A DNA stretch of 24,933 bases from Candidatus Aenigmatarchaeota archaeon (GCA_030666115.1 DAOUYM010000004.1:1-24933); one strand, 5' to 3'. Positions 1 to 8,491 are shown, counted from the stretch's first letter. Notes: generated by a model from the sequence alone, not told the origin. Program-made: numbers and translations.

Positions 1-57
1 TTCTACAGGAAAAACGGATTCAAAGATTACAATATAACATTAGAGCGGGACATGTAG
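1..57 (+). CDS. C-terminal end of a probable GNAT-family N-acetyltransferase (partial)
   Basis: The window opens inside a reading frame that runs 18 codons to a TAG at 55-57. The translated tail, FYRKNGFKDYNITLERDM, has the look of the last strands of a GNAT acetyltransferase: an aromatic-Y-x-K-x-GF turn followed by a short strand ending in an L-x-x-x-M pattern, as in RimI-like enzymes that acetylate N-terminal amino groups using acetyl-CoA. The acetyl-CoA binding motif itself lies outside the window. The next gene starts 37 bases downstream on the same strand. Family assignment rests on only 18 residues, so it is tentative. Confidence 0.5.
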   Translation, partial: FYRKNGFKDYNITLERDM

Positions 58-94
58 GATTAAAGTATTTATCAGGCAGAGGCAATAATTAACT

Positions 95-709
95 ATGAAA
101 GTGAGCGGACAGACCCAGACGCTCTCACTGGTTCTGATAACTGGCATTATTATAGCCATGATAGGGATGGCCTATGCGTGGGGAATGCCGCTCATACAGA
201 AAAGAACCACCATAACAGAATACTCCACTGCTGAGAACTTCATCCTGGCACTGGACAACAAGATAACTGACATAGCAAATTCTGGTGTTGGAGAGGCCAC
301 GCTGGATATACCTGACGGTTTCGTAACTGTTGTGGGATATGATGAGAATGACCCGAACAACAACTCTGTGATATTCGAGTTCACAACAGACCAGCCCATG
401 ATTATAAACTCCTCCATGGTGATCATCAAGACCACGTCCTTCGGTGAGGTCGGGACTTACGGTGCATCAGAGCCAAGGATAATAACAATGACAGGAGAGG
501 ATGCCGGAACAGGTCATATCATCAAGATAAAGCTACATTACAGGGAACTGTTAAGCAGCACGAAAGGATACAAGATCGCCCTCGACCCCATAAAATCAAC
601 AGGGACCAGCAGCGTAAAGGTGAGTTTCGACAGGAACATCGTGCAATCAGAAGCCGCGGCCAATGGCGGGGACCTTATTCTCACCCACATAAAACTGGAC
701 GTGCTGTAA
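95..709 (+). CDS. Pilin-like protein with class III signal peptide
   Basis: A 204-residue secreted protein. The N-terminus is a short basic leader (MKVSG), then QTQTLS, then a roughly 20-residue hydrophobic helix. This is the arrangement processed by archaeal prepilin peptidases, with likely cleavage between G5 and Q6 (inferred by analogy). Past the helix (about residue 30) the protein is a beta-rich, mostly hydrophilic domain, as in archaeal pilins and archaellins whose N-terminal helix packs in the filament core. No named Pfam family is recognised for the globular part. It is followed by another pilin-like gene, a pilus ATPase and two platform proteins on the same strand, so it is probably a subunit of that filament. 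The ATG start is supported by the position of the leader. Confidence 0.72.
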   Translation: MKVSGQTQTLSLVLITGIIIAMIGMAYAWGMPLIQKRTTITEYSTAENFILALDNKITDIANSGVGEATLDIPDGFVTVVGYDENDPNNNSVIFEFTTDQPMIINSSMVIIKTTSFGEVGTYGASEPRIITMTGEDAGTGHIIKIKLHYRELLSSTKGYKIALDPIKSTGTSSVKVSFDRNIVQSEAAANGGDLILTHIKLDVL

Positions 710-760
710 GCGGTTGGGTCCACAGTAAGCTAGTTATTATAGTTGAAACAAATATAATAT

Positions 761-1219
761 ATGCGAGCCCCCCGAAGATTGACAGGCCCCGGGAGATGCG
801 GAAAGCGTTCCGGACAATCAATGATATTCGAGCAGGTATTGCTTTTCGCGATCGGTGTGGGTATATTCGTCGGGCTCTTCGCCGCGTTCACTGTGTACCA
901 GAGCTACTTCTCCAACATCAATCTCCATAACCAGCTCAACGAGATCAAGGATGTCGTGACACTGAAAATAATGAGACTGACCGAGAAGGAGAATGTAACA
1001 GCCAACGTGATAATGGACATACCCAGAAGGGTAAGCGATGAGGGTTACCAGATATCGCTTTCCGGCACAGGTCTCACTGTCATGAGCCTTGTATCAGGAG
1101 TATCCAAGCACTCGTCACTGTATGGTATCAACGAAACCTATAACCTGTCAGGAACAGTCACCAGCGTGTTTGGGAGATTTATAATTTATAAGAAGGAAAA
1201 CAAAATTATATTATCCTAG
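761..1219 (+). CDS. Second pilin-like protein of the pilus cluster
   Basis: A 152-residue protein whose basic N-terminus leads into KRSGQSMIFEQ and then a hydrophobic stretch (about residues 22-46). The G-Q junction (G18/Q19) preceding the hydrophobic helix matches the archaeal class III signal layout, giving a mature pilin of about 134 residues. A region with heptad-like spacing follows, then a short beta-rich tail. The 18-residue leader is long for this class; a TTG at 779 would shorten it to 12. The ATG at 821 lies past the predicted processing site, so it is unlikely to be the start. It sits 51 bases after the first pilin gene and about 39 before the ATPase, which fits a minor pilin or filament-initiating subunit. 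No sequence family is recognised. Confidence 0.65.
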   Translation: MRAPRRLTGPGRCGKRSGQSMIFEQVLLFAIGVGIFVGLFAAFTVYQSYFSNINLHNQLNEIKDVVTLKIMRLTEKENVTANVIMDIPRRVSDEGYQISLSGTGLTVMSLVSGVSKHSSLYGINETYNLSGTVTSVFGRFIIYKKENKIILS

Positions 1220-1223
1220 GCTG

Positions 1224-1232
1224 TATATATTT
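1224..1232 (+). promoter_or_regulatory. Candidate TATA box for the pilus ATPase gene
   Basis: TATATATTT lies just after the stop of the second pilin gene, with its centre about 31 bases upstream of the ATPase ATG. That spacing would give a transcript with a leader of only a few bases. No obvious BRE is seen, so it may simply be AT-rich spacer. Confidence 0.35.
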
Positions 1233-1258
1233 CATGACTGTCTTTTGGATGTGATTCA

Positions 1259-3037
1259 ATGCCAAGAAAAGAAAGCGTTTCTGCAGGAAACCCCTCCGCA
1301 GGGAAGGTAGTTAGAAGTCTCAAGAAGGGATACATATCCAAAAGGGAGAGAGACAGGAAGTACTTCGCACCGGAAATAGGACCTTATTACTATCCACCTG
1401 AACAGCAGAGACAGAAAAGACCCGAGGAAAAAGAAAAGGAAGAGGAGAATGGAAAGCCAAAGAAACCTGAAGGGATCGAGATATCAAAGATATCATCAAG
1501 TGCGCTGGGTCTTCCGCCAAAACCAGCTGAAGGAAAGGAATCTGTCAGGGATGTCAACATCAGCTATAACCTCATTCCAAGGCATCCAAAAAAGGGCGAG
1601 AAAGTCCTTTCCTACACCAACATAGTATGGAACACCAAGGAAAGTGAACTGACATACTATATCATAGAACCAAAGATAGGAAGGAATGACCTGATCATAA
1701 CAGAGAACGTAAAGAGAATACTCGAGGAGAGACTGGACATCGACTTCGTTAAGCTCGGGGATGTGAAGGCAAAAAGGCTTCTGAAGGAAGAGGTCTACAA
1801 AATACTTGACACCATGCCAGAGGTATCTGGAACCATAATCGACACCCTGACCTACTACATAGAAAGGGACATAATAGGCCTTGGCAAGATAGAGGGACTG
1901 ATGAATGATCCTAACATAGAGGACATATCATGCGACGGTGTCAACATACCCATCTACGTATACCACAGAGACCCGAAACTCGGGTCACTGAAAACCAACA
2001 TCATGTTCAGCAACGAAGACGAGCTAAACAACTTCGTTATAAGGATAGCACAGAAGTGCAAGAAGACTATATCCATAGCAGAACCCCTACTGGATGCAAC
2101 GCTTCCTGACGGAAGCAGGATCCAGGCAACACTGGGCACGGACATAGCCAGGAAGGGTTCCAACTTCACCATAAGGAGATTCACTGAGCAGCCGCTCACA
2201 CCCACCAACATGCTAAGATATGGGACACTAAATTCAATGCAGCTCGCGTATCTCTGGCTCGCGGTAGAGAACGGGATGTCTATCCTCATATCAGGAGGCA
2301 CGGCAACAGGGAAGACCTCCCTGCTCAACGCACTCTCACTGTTCATAAGACCGAACCTGAAGATAGTTAGTATAGAGGACACAGCAGAACTTCGTCTCCC
2401 GCACCCCCACTGGATACCTGAAGTATCAAGAACCCCGCTTTCAATAGAGGGGAAGAAGGGTGAAGTAACGCTTTTCGATCTGCTGAAATCCTCTCTGAGG
2501 CAGAGACCTGATTACATAGTCATGGGAGAGGTCAGGGGCAAGGAAGCTTTCGTGCTCTTCCAGCAGATGGCAACTGGCCACCCGTCACTTGCCACGATCC
2601 ACGCAGCATCAATAAGCCAGCTGATGGATAGGCTGACAACGCCTCCCATCTCACTGCCACCAAGCCTTCTGGAGAACGTAAACATAATAATTTTTCTTCT
2701 TTTCTCAAGGCTTAAGGGACGGTATGTCAGGAGGGCTGATGCTATACTGGAGATTACAGGAATAGAAGATAACAAACCAACAACAAAGGAGATATTCAAG
2801 TGGATACCAGCAGAAGATGAATTCAAGAGCAGCGGGAAGTCAATAATGCTTCACAACATAGCAACGAAGCTCGGCCTCACTGTCGACACGATAAAAGATG
2901 AGATAATAAGAAGGAAGACTGTTCTGGAGTGGATGCTCAGGCGGGAAATATTCGATTACAGGGAGTTCGCTAAAATAATAAGCACCTACTACAGCGACCC
3001 ACACAGGGTACTTAATCTCGTAAGAGGAGCAGCCTAA
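1259..3037 (+). CDS. Type II/IV secretion system ATPase, FlaI/TadA (GspE) family
   Basis: A 592-residue cytoplasmic hexameric motor ATPase that powers filament assembly. The Walker A motif is GGTATGKTS at residues 346-354 (K352). It is followed by an acidic Asp-box region (SIEDTAEL, about 371-378), Walker B DYIVMGEVRG at 418-427, and a His-box GHPSLATIHA just after, all diagnostic of the secretion ATPase superfamily. Residues 1-100 are a basic, proline- and glutamate-rich extension that looks disordered, making it longer than many FlaI proteins. The middle region (about 100-330) matches the N-terminal domain that contacts the membrane platform. The gene is followed by two FlaJ/TadC-type genes and preceded by two pilins. 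No archaellum accessory genes (FlaH, FlaG, FlaF) are nearby, so a pilus or Tad-like system is favoured over an archaellum. Confidence 0.92.
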   Translation: MPRKESVSAGNPSAGKVVRSLKKGYISKRERDRKYFAPEIGPYYYPPEQQRQKRPEEKEKEEENGKPKKPEGIEISKISSSALGLPPKPAEGKESVRDVNISYNLIPRHPKKGEKVLSYTNIVWNTKESELTYYIIEPKIGRNDLIITENVKRILEERLDIDFVKLGDVKAKRLLKEEVYKILDTMPEVSGTIIDTLTYYIERDIIGLGKIEGLMNDPNIEDISCDGVNIPIYVYHRDPKLGSLKTNIMFSNEDELNNFVIRIAQKCKKTISIAEPLLDATLPDGSRIQATLGTDIARKGSNFTIRRFTEQPLTPTNMLRYGTLNSMQLAYLWLAVENGMSILISGGTATGKTSLLNALSLFIRPNLKIVSIEDTAELRLPHPHWIPEVSRTPLSIEGKKGEVTLFDLLKSSLRQRPDYIVMGEVRGKEAFVLFQQMATGHPSLATIHAASISQLMDRLTTPPISLPPSLLENVNIIIFLLFSRLKGRYVRRADAILEITGIEDNKPTTKEIFKWIPAEDEFKSSGKSIMLHNIATKLGLTVDTIKDEIIRRKTVLEWMLRREIFDYREFAKIISTYYSDPHRVLNLVRGAA

Positions 3038-3061
3038 TCATACTGATTGGTGTGGATTAAC

Positions 3062-3934
3062 ATGATAAGGGGAATATCGTTTAAATTATTCGGAAGTCTG
3101 ACAAAGCCATATCTGGATTACTTCGATACACTGAACAGGAACCTAAAGAAAGCAATGATGGAGATGTCACTCCATGAATATATATCCATGATAATATTTG
3201 GTTCATTCATAACACTCCTGGTATCCATGGTCGTGGGTTCTGTCTTCATAACCTTCATCTTCCCATTCGAACCAACCATATTCTACACCTACACCCTCTC
3301 GATAATATTATCATTCATACTGGCGGGTTTCGTGTTCTTCCTCGGATACTACTACCCTTCCATGAAATCCAGATCAGTGGAAACCCAGATAGACAGGTCC
3401 CTGCCGTTCGCTGTGTTCTACATGGCAACATCTGCCTCTTCAGGAATACTGCCCACTGAGATATTCAGGTTACTGACAGGAAAGGGTGGTGTAATAGGAA
3501 AGGAAGCAGGAAAGATATACAACAACGTAAACTCGTTGGGAATGAGCCTTAACGACTCTATACAGAAGGTTGCTGAGAGAACGCCGTCAGGACACTTCGC
3601 TGATCTTCTCTACGGAATGTCATCAACCATCACCACGGGTGGTGATCTCGGAAAGTACCTGGACGGAAAGGCCAAGTCATTCATGAACCTCTACAGGAGG
3701 TCACTGAACGAATACTCCAAAATGATATCGTTTTACACGGAGATCTACATAACCCTGATTATAGTCGGATCTCTGTTCTTCATAATACTGCTGGCTGTAA
3801 TGTCGCCTGTAGGCGATTCGGGTGGTGGAAGTACCAGTACACTAATGCTGCAAACCTTCCTGGTGTTCTTCTTCACACCACTTGTTTCAATAGGTTTCAT
3901 AGTGCTATTAAAGGCAATATCTCCAAGTGAATAA
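3062..3934 (+). CDS. Pilus platform membrane protein, TadC/FlaJ (T2SSF) type, first copy
   Basis: A 290-residue polytopic protein that should form the inner-membrane platform with the ATPase encoded 24 bases upstream. Two hydrophobic segments lie near the N-terminus (about 42-66 and 74-97). A cytoplasmic helical domain then contains the family-like pattern of a 'TSASSGI..TE.FRLL' helix and a later 'GGDLGKYL' turn. Two more membrane segments follow (about 229-252 and 263-285). This is one T2SSF-type module; archaeal FlaJ normally carries two in a single chain, whereas bacterial Tad systems split them into TadB and TadC. The ATG at 3062 is preferred. TTG at 3047 or GTG at 3050 would add four or five residues and cannot be excluded. 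Confidence 0.83.
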   Translation: MIRGISFKLFGSLTKPYLDYFDTLNRNLKKAMMEMSLHEYISMIIFGSFITLLVSMVVGSVFITFIFPFEPTIFYTYTLSIILSFILAGFVFFLGYYYPSMKSRSVETQIDRSLPFAVFYMATSASSGILPTEIFRLLTGKGGVIGKEAGKIYNNVNSLGMSLNDSIQKVAERTPSGHFADLLYGMSSTITTGGDLGKYLDGKAKSFMNLYRRSLNEYSKMISFYTEIYITLIIVGSLFFIILLAVMSPVGDSGGGSTSTLMLQTFLVFFFTPLVSIGFIVLLKAISPSE

Positions 3935-3935
3935 T

Positions 3936-4850
3936 ATGGAAACGAAACGAAAAGTGATACTGGTACCGTCATGCGTAAGCCTTGCTTTGATAGTTGTAGG
4001 ACTGTTGCTAGGCGATGTGGGCGTACTGGGCAACCTGATAATAATATCCATTTTCATAACAGTCACACCATACTTCGTTTACAGGTATTCCAAGTTCCTG
4101 TGGATAAAATCAATAGAAGGACAGTTCCCTAACCTGGTAAGGGATCTGGGAGATTCCGCAAGATCAGGAATGTCTATTCCAGAGGCAATAAAGATAGCGA
4201 CAAAATCCAACTACGGAAAACTCACTCCAGAGGTCATCAAGATGAGCAACCGCCTCTCATGGGGTACTCCGTTCCTCAGGGTAATTGAGATATTCGGAAA
4301 GGATCTCAAGGAGTCAAAGCTCATAACAGAGGAACTGAAGATAATAAAGCAATCCTACGAGGGCGGTGGTGACATTCCCTCAACCCTGGAATCAGTCTCC
4401 AAGGACATGCTGATGGTCAAGGAGGCAGAAGCTGAGAGAGCCTCAATGGTAAAGCAGCACATACTCCTGATGTATGGAATATTCTTCATGTTTCTTGGGA
4501 TAGCCATAATGATAGTCAATTTCCTGGTTCCGATGATAGAGACCCAGCCGGGAACACCCGATGCACTGGGTTTCAGTTTCTCCAACCCATGTGAAGGATC
4601 AAGCATATTTCCATGTGACCTGTTCACGGGCGTGAGCTCGATGTTCGGGGTTCCTCCTGATGTTGTGGCATCCTACTACATAGCACTGTTCTTCTGTGTC
4701 ATAATAATACAGGGGATATTTATAGGCCTGATAACAGGCCAGTTGGGAGAGAGTTCAATAATAGCAGGCACCAAGCACTCGCTGATAATGGTGTTCTCAT
4801 CCTTCGGTATATTCTTCTTCCTTGCAAAGATAGGCTTCCTTCCATTCTAA
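3936..4850 (+). CDS. Pilus platform membrane protein, TadC/FlaJ (T2SSF) type, second copy
   Basis: A 304-residue polytopic protein starting one base after the stop of the first platform gene, so the two are almost certainly co-translated. Two N-terminal membrane helices (about 6-26 and 31-51) precede the cytoplasmic T2SSF domain, which has the typical 'LRDLGDSARSGMSIPEAI'-like helix (read here as VRDLGDSARSGMSIPEAI) and the 'EGGGDIPSTLESVSKD' region. Further membrane segments lie at about 175-197, 245-265 and 280-300. The domain order and lengths match the first copy, but the sequences are clearly diverged. Together they would give the heterodimeric platform of a Tad-like machine. GTG at 3927 is an alternative start that would overlap the previous gene. 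Confidence 0.83.
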   Translation: METKRKVILVPSCVSLALIVVGLLLGDVGVLGNLIIISIFITVTPYFVYRYSKFLWIKSIEGQFPNLVRDLGDSARSGMSIPEAIKIATKSNYGKLTPEVIKMSNRLSWGTPFLRVIEIFGKDLKESKLITEELKIIKQSYEGGGDIPSTLESVSKDMLMVKEAEAERASMVKQHILLMYGIFFMFLGIAIMIVNFLVPMIETQPGTPDALGFSFSNPCEGSSIFPCDLFTGVSSMFGVPPDVVASYYIALFFCVIIIQGIFIGLITGQLGESSIIAGTKHSLIMVFSSFGIFFFLAKIGFLPF

Positions 4851-4886
4851 GATGTGAATATTGGGTGCGGGTGGCACTGCCAATTG

Positions 4887-4894
4887 TTTTATTT
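4887..4894 (+). promoter_or_regulatory. Candidate TATA box of the membrane kinase gene
   Basis: TTTTATTT has its centre about 26 bases upstream of the ATG at 4916, the spacing expected for a leaderless archaeal transcript. No Shine-Dalgarno sequence is visible before this start, which is consistent with that reading. Confidence 0.45.
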
Positions 4895-4915
4895 CACCGA
4901 TTACAATAATATTCC

Positions 4916-5569
4916 ATGAAGTATGAAATTTCCAGGCAGATAATACACCTGGCCGGGTTCATATTCATTCTCCTTGCCCATGTTACTGGGAAGTTCACAA
5001 TGTCAATGGTCTTCTTCCTGATCGCTCTCTTATTCTTCATCTACTCGGAGTTTGTAAGAAAGGACCGTGGATTCTCAGGAACAGTGAGGATGGTTGAGAG
5101 CAGTGTAAGGGGAGTAGCCTTTAGGCTGGACAGGCAGGTTAAGAGACCATTCCTGGGCGCTTTCTGGTTCTGCTTCGGGCTTGGCCTGACCTTTCTCATA
5201 TTCCCGATTGAAATAGCAACAGCAGCAGGCCTGATACTCGCTGTCGGGGACTCGCTGTCAACTCTGGTTGGAATGGGGTATGGTAGACACAAGATTGTGG
5301 GGAACAAGACACTGGAAGGTTCTATCACGTTCTTCCTCGTAAGCTTCCTTATGGCCATGTTCTCGCTGGGTATAATGTTTGATGGTGTGGATGCAATACC
5401 AGCCATAGCATTCATAGGTTCAATATCAGCCACATTCCTGGAACTAATACCAGAGGTTAATTTTGTGAGAGAATGGAAAAGGAAAGAGATAGTGGATGAT
5501 AACTGGCTCATCCCACTAATCTCAGGGTTGATAATGTACATTGCCTGCATCATTGCTGGCTGCATATGA
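4916..5569 (+). CDS. Integral-membrane CTP-dependent lipid kinase-like protein (dolichol kinase / DGK1 / phytol kinase family)
   Basis: A 217-residue protein with about six to seven hydrophobic segments. The N-terminus (MKYEISRQIIHLAG) carries the R-x-x-x-H-x-x-G helix typical of this family. The hallmark motif GDSLSTLVGMGYG follows at about residues 111-123, then a conserved GNKTLEGS loop, and a late DDNWLIPL segment that resembles the family's conserved C-terminal helix. Members use CTP to phosphorylate polyprenols or diacylglycerol; in archaea they are usually linked to polyprenol phosphate carriers or isoprenoid recycling. The exact substrate cannot be read from sequence. It is downstream of the pilus genes but has its own promoter-like sequence, and it converges with the pilin gene on the other strand. 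Confidence 0.8.
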   Translation: MKYEISRQIIHLAGFIFILLAHVTGKFTMSMVFFLIALLFFIYSEFVRKDRGFSGTVRMVESSVRGVAFRLDRQVKRPFLGAFWFCFGLGLTFLIFPIEIATAAGLILAVGDSLSTLVGMGYGRHKIVGNKTLEGSITFFLVSFLMAMFSLGIMFDGVDAIPAIAFIGSISATFLELIPEVNFVREWKRKEIVDDNWLIPLISGLIMYIACIIAGCI

Positions 5570-5608
5570 CGCGTTATGACGAGTGGCTTACGGTAGCTTA
5601 CGTGTAGT

Positions 5609-6004
5609 TTAAGGACAATGTACATTCTCGTGCTTAACAAGTGATTTGGTTCCTATGTCTATGGTGTGATAACCTGAACTGCAGCTGGTTCCGCAATTGT
5701 AACTGCTCAGAAGCGTGGCTGCCTCTTCGGGGGGTATGGTTCCACTGACCAGGCTTCCTGTGACATCTGTTCCGTCTATCTGTGCAATTGTGAAGTCTGA
5801 GTCACTTATGTCAGCGGTTCCTGTATTCACTACCTGTATGGTTATTGCACCGTTTGTGCAGAATGCACCACCAATCGGGATGTCGAAGGAACTCCCTATC
5901 CTGGTATACATCTGTCCCATCAGGAAAGTGTAGGCAACTCCTGCAAGAGCTATGGTTATCAACAGCAGGATGATTATCGATATTATCGGTGTTATTCCTT
6001 TCAT
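5609..6004 (-). CDS. Type IV pilin / archaellin-like protein (MKG-ITP leader)
   Basis: A 131-residue protein with the very short leader MKG followed by ITPIISIIILLLITIALAG. This is the common archaeal pilin N-terminus (KG|I-S/T-P-I) cut by the prepilin peptidase after G3. The remaining domain is beta-rich with four to five cysteines late in the chain (FCTNG, YNCGTSC, VHC), which could form disulfides in the extracellular filament. A strong ribosome binding site (AGGAGG, on the minus strand) lies a few bases before the ATG. It is the last gene of a three-gene minus-strand unit, and faces the plus-strand pilus assembly genes, whose machinery it probably uses. Clearly different from the pilins at 95 and 761. 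Confidence 0.8.
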   Translation of the reverse strand: MKGITPIISIIILLLITIALAGVAYTFLMGQMYTRIGSSFDIPIGGAFCTNGAITIQVVNTGTADISDSDFTIAQIDGTDVTGSLVSGTIPPEEAATLLSSYNCGTSCSSGYHTIDIGTKSLVKHENVHCP

Positions 6005-6019
6005 TTTTAACCTCCTATT

Positions 6020-6232
6020 TTATTTTTTACCTTTTGATTTAATATAATATTCAATCTTTACCAGTTCTGCGAAAATCGCCAGACAGATAACAGCGATTAT
6101 TATGAGCACCAGTGGTGTGATAAAGGTCTGGCCGGGGGTCGCAAAATCCGCCATCAAGACTATGTAAAACGTTATTAGCAGAACTACTGCAACCACAACT
6201 GAAAATGCTTGTTTCATTAGATACTGCTTCAT
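6020..6232 (-). CDS. Small two-helix membrane protein of unknown function
   Basis: A 70-residue protein with two hydrophobic segments (about residues 9-28 and 38-56), separated by a short loop containing FATPGQTF, and a basic C-terminal tail (IKSKGKK). By the positive-inside rule, both termini should face the cytoplasm. It has a good ribosome binding site (GGAGGGG) about ten bases before the ATG. It lies 15 bases from both the coiled-coil gene upstream and the pilin gene downstream, so the three are likely one transcript. No family is recognised. An in-frame ATG at 6217 could also serve as start. Confidence 0.7.
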   Translation of the reverse strand: MKQYLMKQAFSVVVAVVLLITFYIVLMADFATPGQTFITPLVLIIIAVICLAIFAELVKIEYYIKSKGKK

Positions 6233-6246
6233 GCGCGGACCCCTCC

Positions 6247-6717
6247 TTACCTACTATAGGAACTGGAACCAGTGCCTGTTGAGGATTTAACATATATTCT
6301 CTTGAGCCTGTTCTCTATCATGCCTAGGGAATTGAGCACAGCACTATTGGTCTCAGCTCCCTTCTTGTTCTGGTTTATGAGCTCGTCCATCTTGGCAACA
6401 AGCGGGTCTATCGCTTCCCTTGACATGCCTGAAACGGTTTCCTCTGTTGCAGAGGCCTTTAGCAGTTCCATGAACTCGTTCATTCCGGATACCAGGTTAT
6501 CTATCCTTCCCGGCAGCTTGGATAACTCATTCCTGAGCTCTGAGTCTGCCTTTATCACATCATCAATAACCCTCTGGTTGGACTTTATGAGCTCTATTAT
6601 CTGTTCTATCAGTCTCTGTGTCTGAGAAGTTGAACTTGATGACTCCACCCTGCTTATTCTTTTCTCCAGTCTCCTAAGGGGTGATGTTGGTATTATCTCG
6701 TATTCTTCTTCTGCCAT
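6247..6717 (-). CDS. Coiled-coil protein of unknown function (EIIPTSPLRRLEKR N-terminus)
   Basis: A 156-residue acidic protein starting MAEEEYEIIP and then PLRRLEKRI, with no signal peptide or membrane segment. Most of the chain (about 20-140) has heptad-like spacing of hydrophobic residues, and the end is Ser/Thr/Gly-rich. The frame is open further upstream to 6840, but that stretch overlaps the thermosome gene and translates to low-complexity non-matching sequence. The ATG at 6717 also sits about 26 bases after a good TATA box, so I take it as the start. The gene heads a unit with a small membrane protein and a pilin, suggesting a cytoplasmic scaffold or regulator for a filament, loosely like the coiled-coil accessory proteins of archaella. 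That role is inference from context only. Confidence 0.72.
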   Translation of the reverse strand: MAEEEYEIIPTSPLRRLEKRISRVESSSSTSQTQRLIEQIIELIKSNQRVIDDVIKADSELRNELSKLPGRIDNLVSGMNEFMELLKASATEETVSGMSREAIDPLVAKMDELINQNKKGAETNSAVLNSLGMIENRLKRIYVKSSTGTGSSSYSR

Positions 6718-6738
6718 AAATAATAGTTCTTTGACCGT

Positions 6739-6756
6739 ATATAAATATTCGAAAAG
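6739..6756 (-). promoter_or_regulatory. BRE/TATA promoter of the coiled-coil - membrane protein - pilin unit
   Basis: On the minus strand the sequence reads TTTTCG then AATATTTATATA. This gives an A/T-rich TATA box whose centre is about 26 bases before the ATG at 6717, so the predicted transcription start is at or next to the start codon. It separates this unit from the thermosome gene, whose stop is 73 bases upstream. Confidence 0.6.
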
Positions 6757-6790
6757 GGACCGGCTTCTGACCAATCCCTGATCTAGATAA

Positions 6791-8443
6791 TTAATATCCT
6801 GGAGGCATACCAGCACCCGGAGGCATGCCTGGCATACCACCGCCCTTTTCAGAAGTTCCAGCAGAGATCATGTCATCTATCCTCAGTATCATTTCTGCTG
6901 CCTCTGATGCTGATTTTACTGCCTGGAGCTTTATTTTAAGTGGTTCCACAACCCCTATCTTTATCATGTCCTTTACCTCACCTGAAAATATGTCCAGTCC
7001 GTAAAGGACGTGTTTCTTGTCATGGACTGCCCTCAGGTTGGTAAGTTTGTCTATGGGGTCTAACCCGGCGTTCTCTGCAAGGCTCCTTGGTATAATCTCC
7101 ATTGCATCTGCGAAGGCGTTTATAGCAAGCTGTTCCCTTCCCTTGAAGGACTCTGCGTGCTTCCTGAGTTCCTTTGCAACCTCAACTTCTGAGGCACCGC
7201 CTCCGGCAACCATCTTCTTGAGCTCAAGGGCACTTGCTATTCCCTTGACAGCGTCTTCCATTGCCCTCTCAACCTCATCAACCACGTGTTCTGTTCCTCC
7301 CCTGATAAGGATGGTAACTGCTCTTGGCTGCCTGCACTTCTCCACGAAGATCATCTGGTCACCAGAGATCTTTCTCTCTTCAACCAGTCCTGCATGACCC
7401 AGATCCTCCTTGGAGAGATCGCTTATCTTGCTCACTATCCTTGCACCCGTTGCCCTTGCCAGAAGCTCCATGTCAGATTTCTTTATCCTCCTGGTTGCCA
7501 TTATGTTGGATTTTCCAAGAAAGTGCTGCGCAGTGTCATCTATGCCCTTCTGGCACAGGATAACATTCGCACCGGAGTTGATTACATTATCTACCATTTC
7601 CCTGAGCATCTTTTCTTCTTCATCAAGGAAAGCATGCATCTTCTCGGGTGAATCTATATTTATCTTGGCATCACCCTCCAGCTCCTTTACCTCAAGCGCA
7701 GAGTCCAGAAGAGCGATCTTGACATTCTCCAGTCTTTTGGGCATTGATGAATGGACCACTTCCTTGTCCACCAGTATACCATCTATGAGGTTTGTGTCGT
7801 TTATTGATCCGCCCTCTTTCTTCTCGATCTTTATGTTATCCGTGTCTATCTCGAGTTCGTTTCCCCTGGTTTCCGCGACTTTCTTTATGGCCCTGACTGA
7901 TATGTCAGCCAGTTCCTTTGAGGCCTTTTCAGCTGATTTTCCTGTCATGGCGGTTTCTGCTATCTGATGCAGGGCCTTCTCATCCTTTATGTCAACGTAA
8001 CTTGCTATCCTGTCCAGAACATCAAGTGCTCTGATCTTTGCTATCCTGAATCCCTTTGTAATCACGGTTGGGTGTATATCCTGATCCAGAAGATCCTCTG
8101 CCTTCTTAAGCAGTTCACCTGCAAGAATTACTGCAGTGGTTGTTCCGTCGCCCACGGACTTATCCTGGGTCTTGGCAACCTCTACCATCATCTTTGCAGA
8201 AGGGTGCTCTATCTGCATCTCGTTTAGTATGGTGGCACCATCATTCGTTATCACAACATCGCCCAGGCTATCAACAAGCATCTTGTCCATTCCTTTTGGA
8301 CCAAGTGTCGTCCTCACGGTGTCAGCAACTGCCCTTGCAGCGGCTATGTTGTTCCTCTGGGCATCCCTGCCCCTGTTCCTGAGTGTTCCCTCAGGGACTA
8401 TTAGTATTGGCTGTCCGCCAACCTGTCCTATTCCGTTTGTCAT
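6791..8443 (-). CDS. ths: Thermosome subunit (group II chaperonin, Cpn60/TCP-1 family)
   Basis: A 550-residue subunit of the archaeal double-ring chaperonin that folds proteins in an ATP-driven closed cavity. Conserved motifs are visible: [10 protein letters not shown] at 46-55, ITNDGATIL at about 65-73, and GDGTTT at 98-103 (nucleotide and Mg binding). The apical and intermediate domains follow, with a late '[16 protein letters not shown]' segment typical of the family. The chain ends in a Gly-Met-Pro repeat tail ([17 protein letters not shown]), the flexible tail that projects into the chamber. Length is normal. The start is backed by a strong ribosome binding site (GAGGTGATT) and a BRE/TATA about 70-85 bases upstream. 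It appears to be a single-gene transcript; other subunit paralogues may exist elsewhere. Confidence 0.97.
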   Translation of the reverse strand: MTNGIGQVGGQPILIVPEGTLRNRGRDAQRNNIAAARAVADTVRTTLGPKGMDKMLVDSLGDVVITNDGATILNEMQIEHPSAKMMVEVAKTQDKSVGDGTTTAVILAGELLKKAEDLLDQDIHPTVITKGFRIAKIRALDVLDRIASYVDIKDEKALHQIAETAMTGKSAEKASKELADISVRAIKKVAETRGNELEIDTDNIKIEKKEGGSINDTNLIDGILVDKEVVHSSMPKRLENVKIALLDSALEVKELEGDAKINIDSPEKMHAFLDEEEKMLREMVDNVINSGANVILCQKGIDDTAQHFLGKSNIMATRRIKKSDMELLARATGARIVSKISDLSKEDLGHAGLVEERKISGDQMIFVEKCRQPRAVTILIRGGTEHVVDEVERAMEDAVKGIASALELKKMVAGGGASEVEVAKELRKHAESFKGREQLAINAFADAMEIIPRSLAENAGLDPIDKLTNLRAVHDKKHVLYGLDIFSGEVKDMIKIGVVEPLKIKLQAVKSASEAAEMILRIDDMISAGTSEKGGGMPGMPPGAGMPPGY

Positions 8444-8491
8444 CTAAATCACCTCTTAATATGTTTTAAAGCTAAGCATGAAGCTGTTTTC

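Noticed and set aside
5570..5608. A small RNA or gene in the gap between the membrane kinase and pilin genes
   Set aside because: Only 39 bases with a short direct repeat (GCTTACG twice); nothing beyond a convergent intergenic region can be supported.
6051..6293. An 80-codon minus-strand frame overlapping the 70-residue membrane protein gene
   Set aside because: The other frame has two membrane helices and a strong ribosome binding site; this one has neither.
6718..6840. Upstream extension of the coiled-coil gene to an earlier start
   Set aside because: The added residues overlap the thermosome 3' end and lie upstream of the TATA box, so the ATG at 6717 is the likely start.
7017..8447. Several long plus-strand open frames opposite the thermosome gene
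   Set aside because: They are antisense to a clearly conserved chaperonin gene and translate to Ser/Leu-rich sequence typical of reverse-strand shadows.
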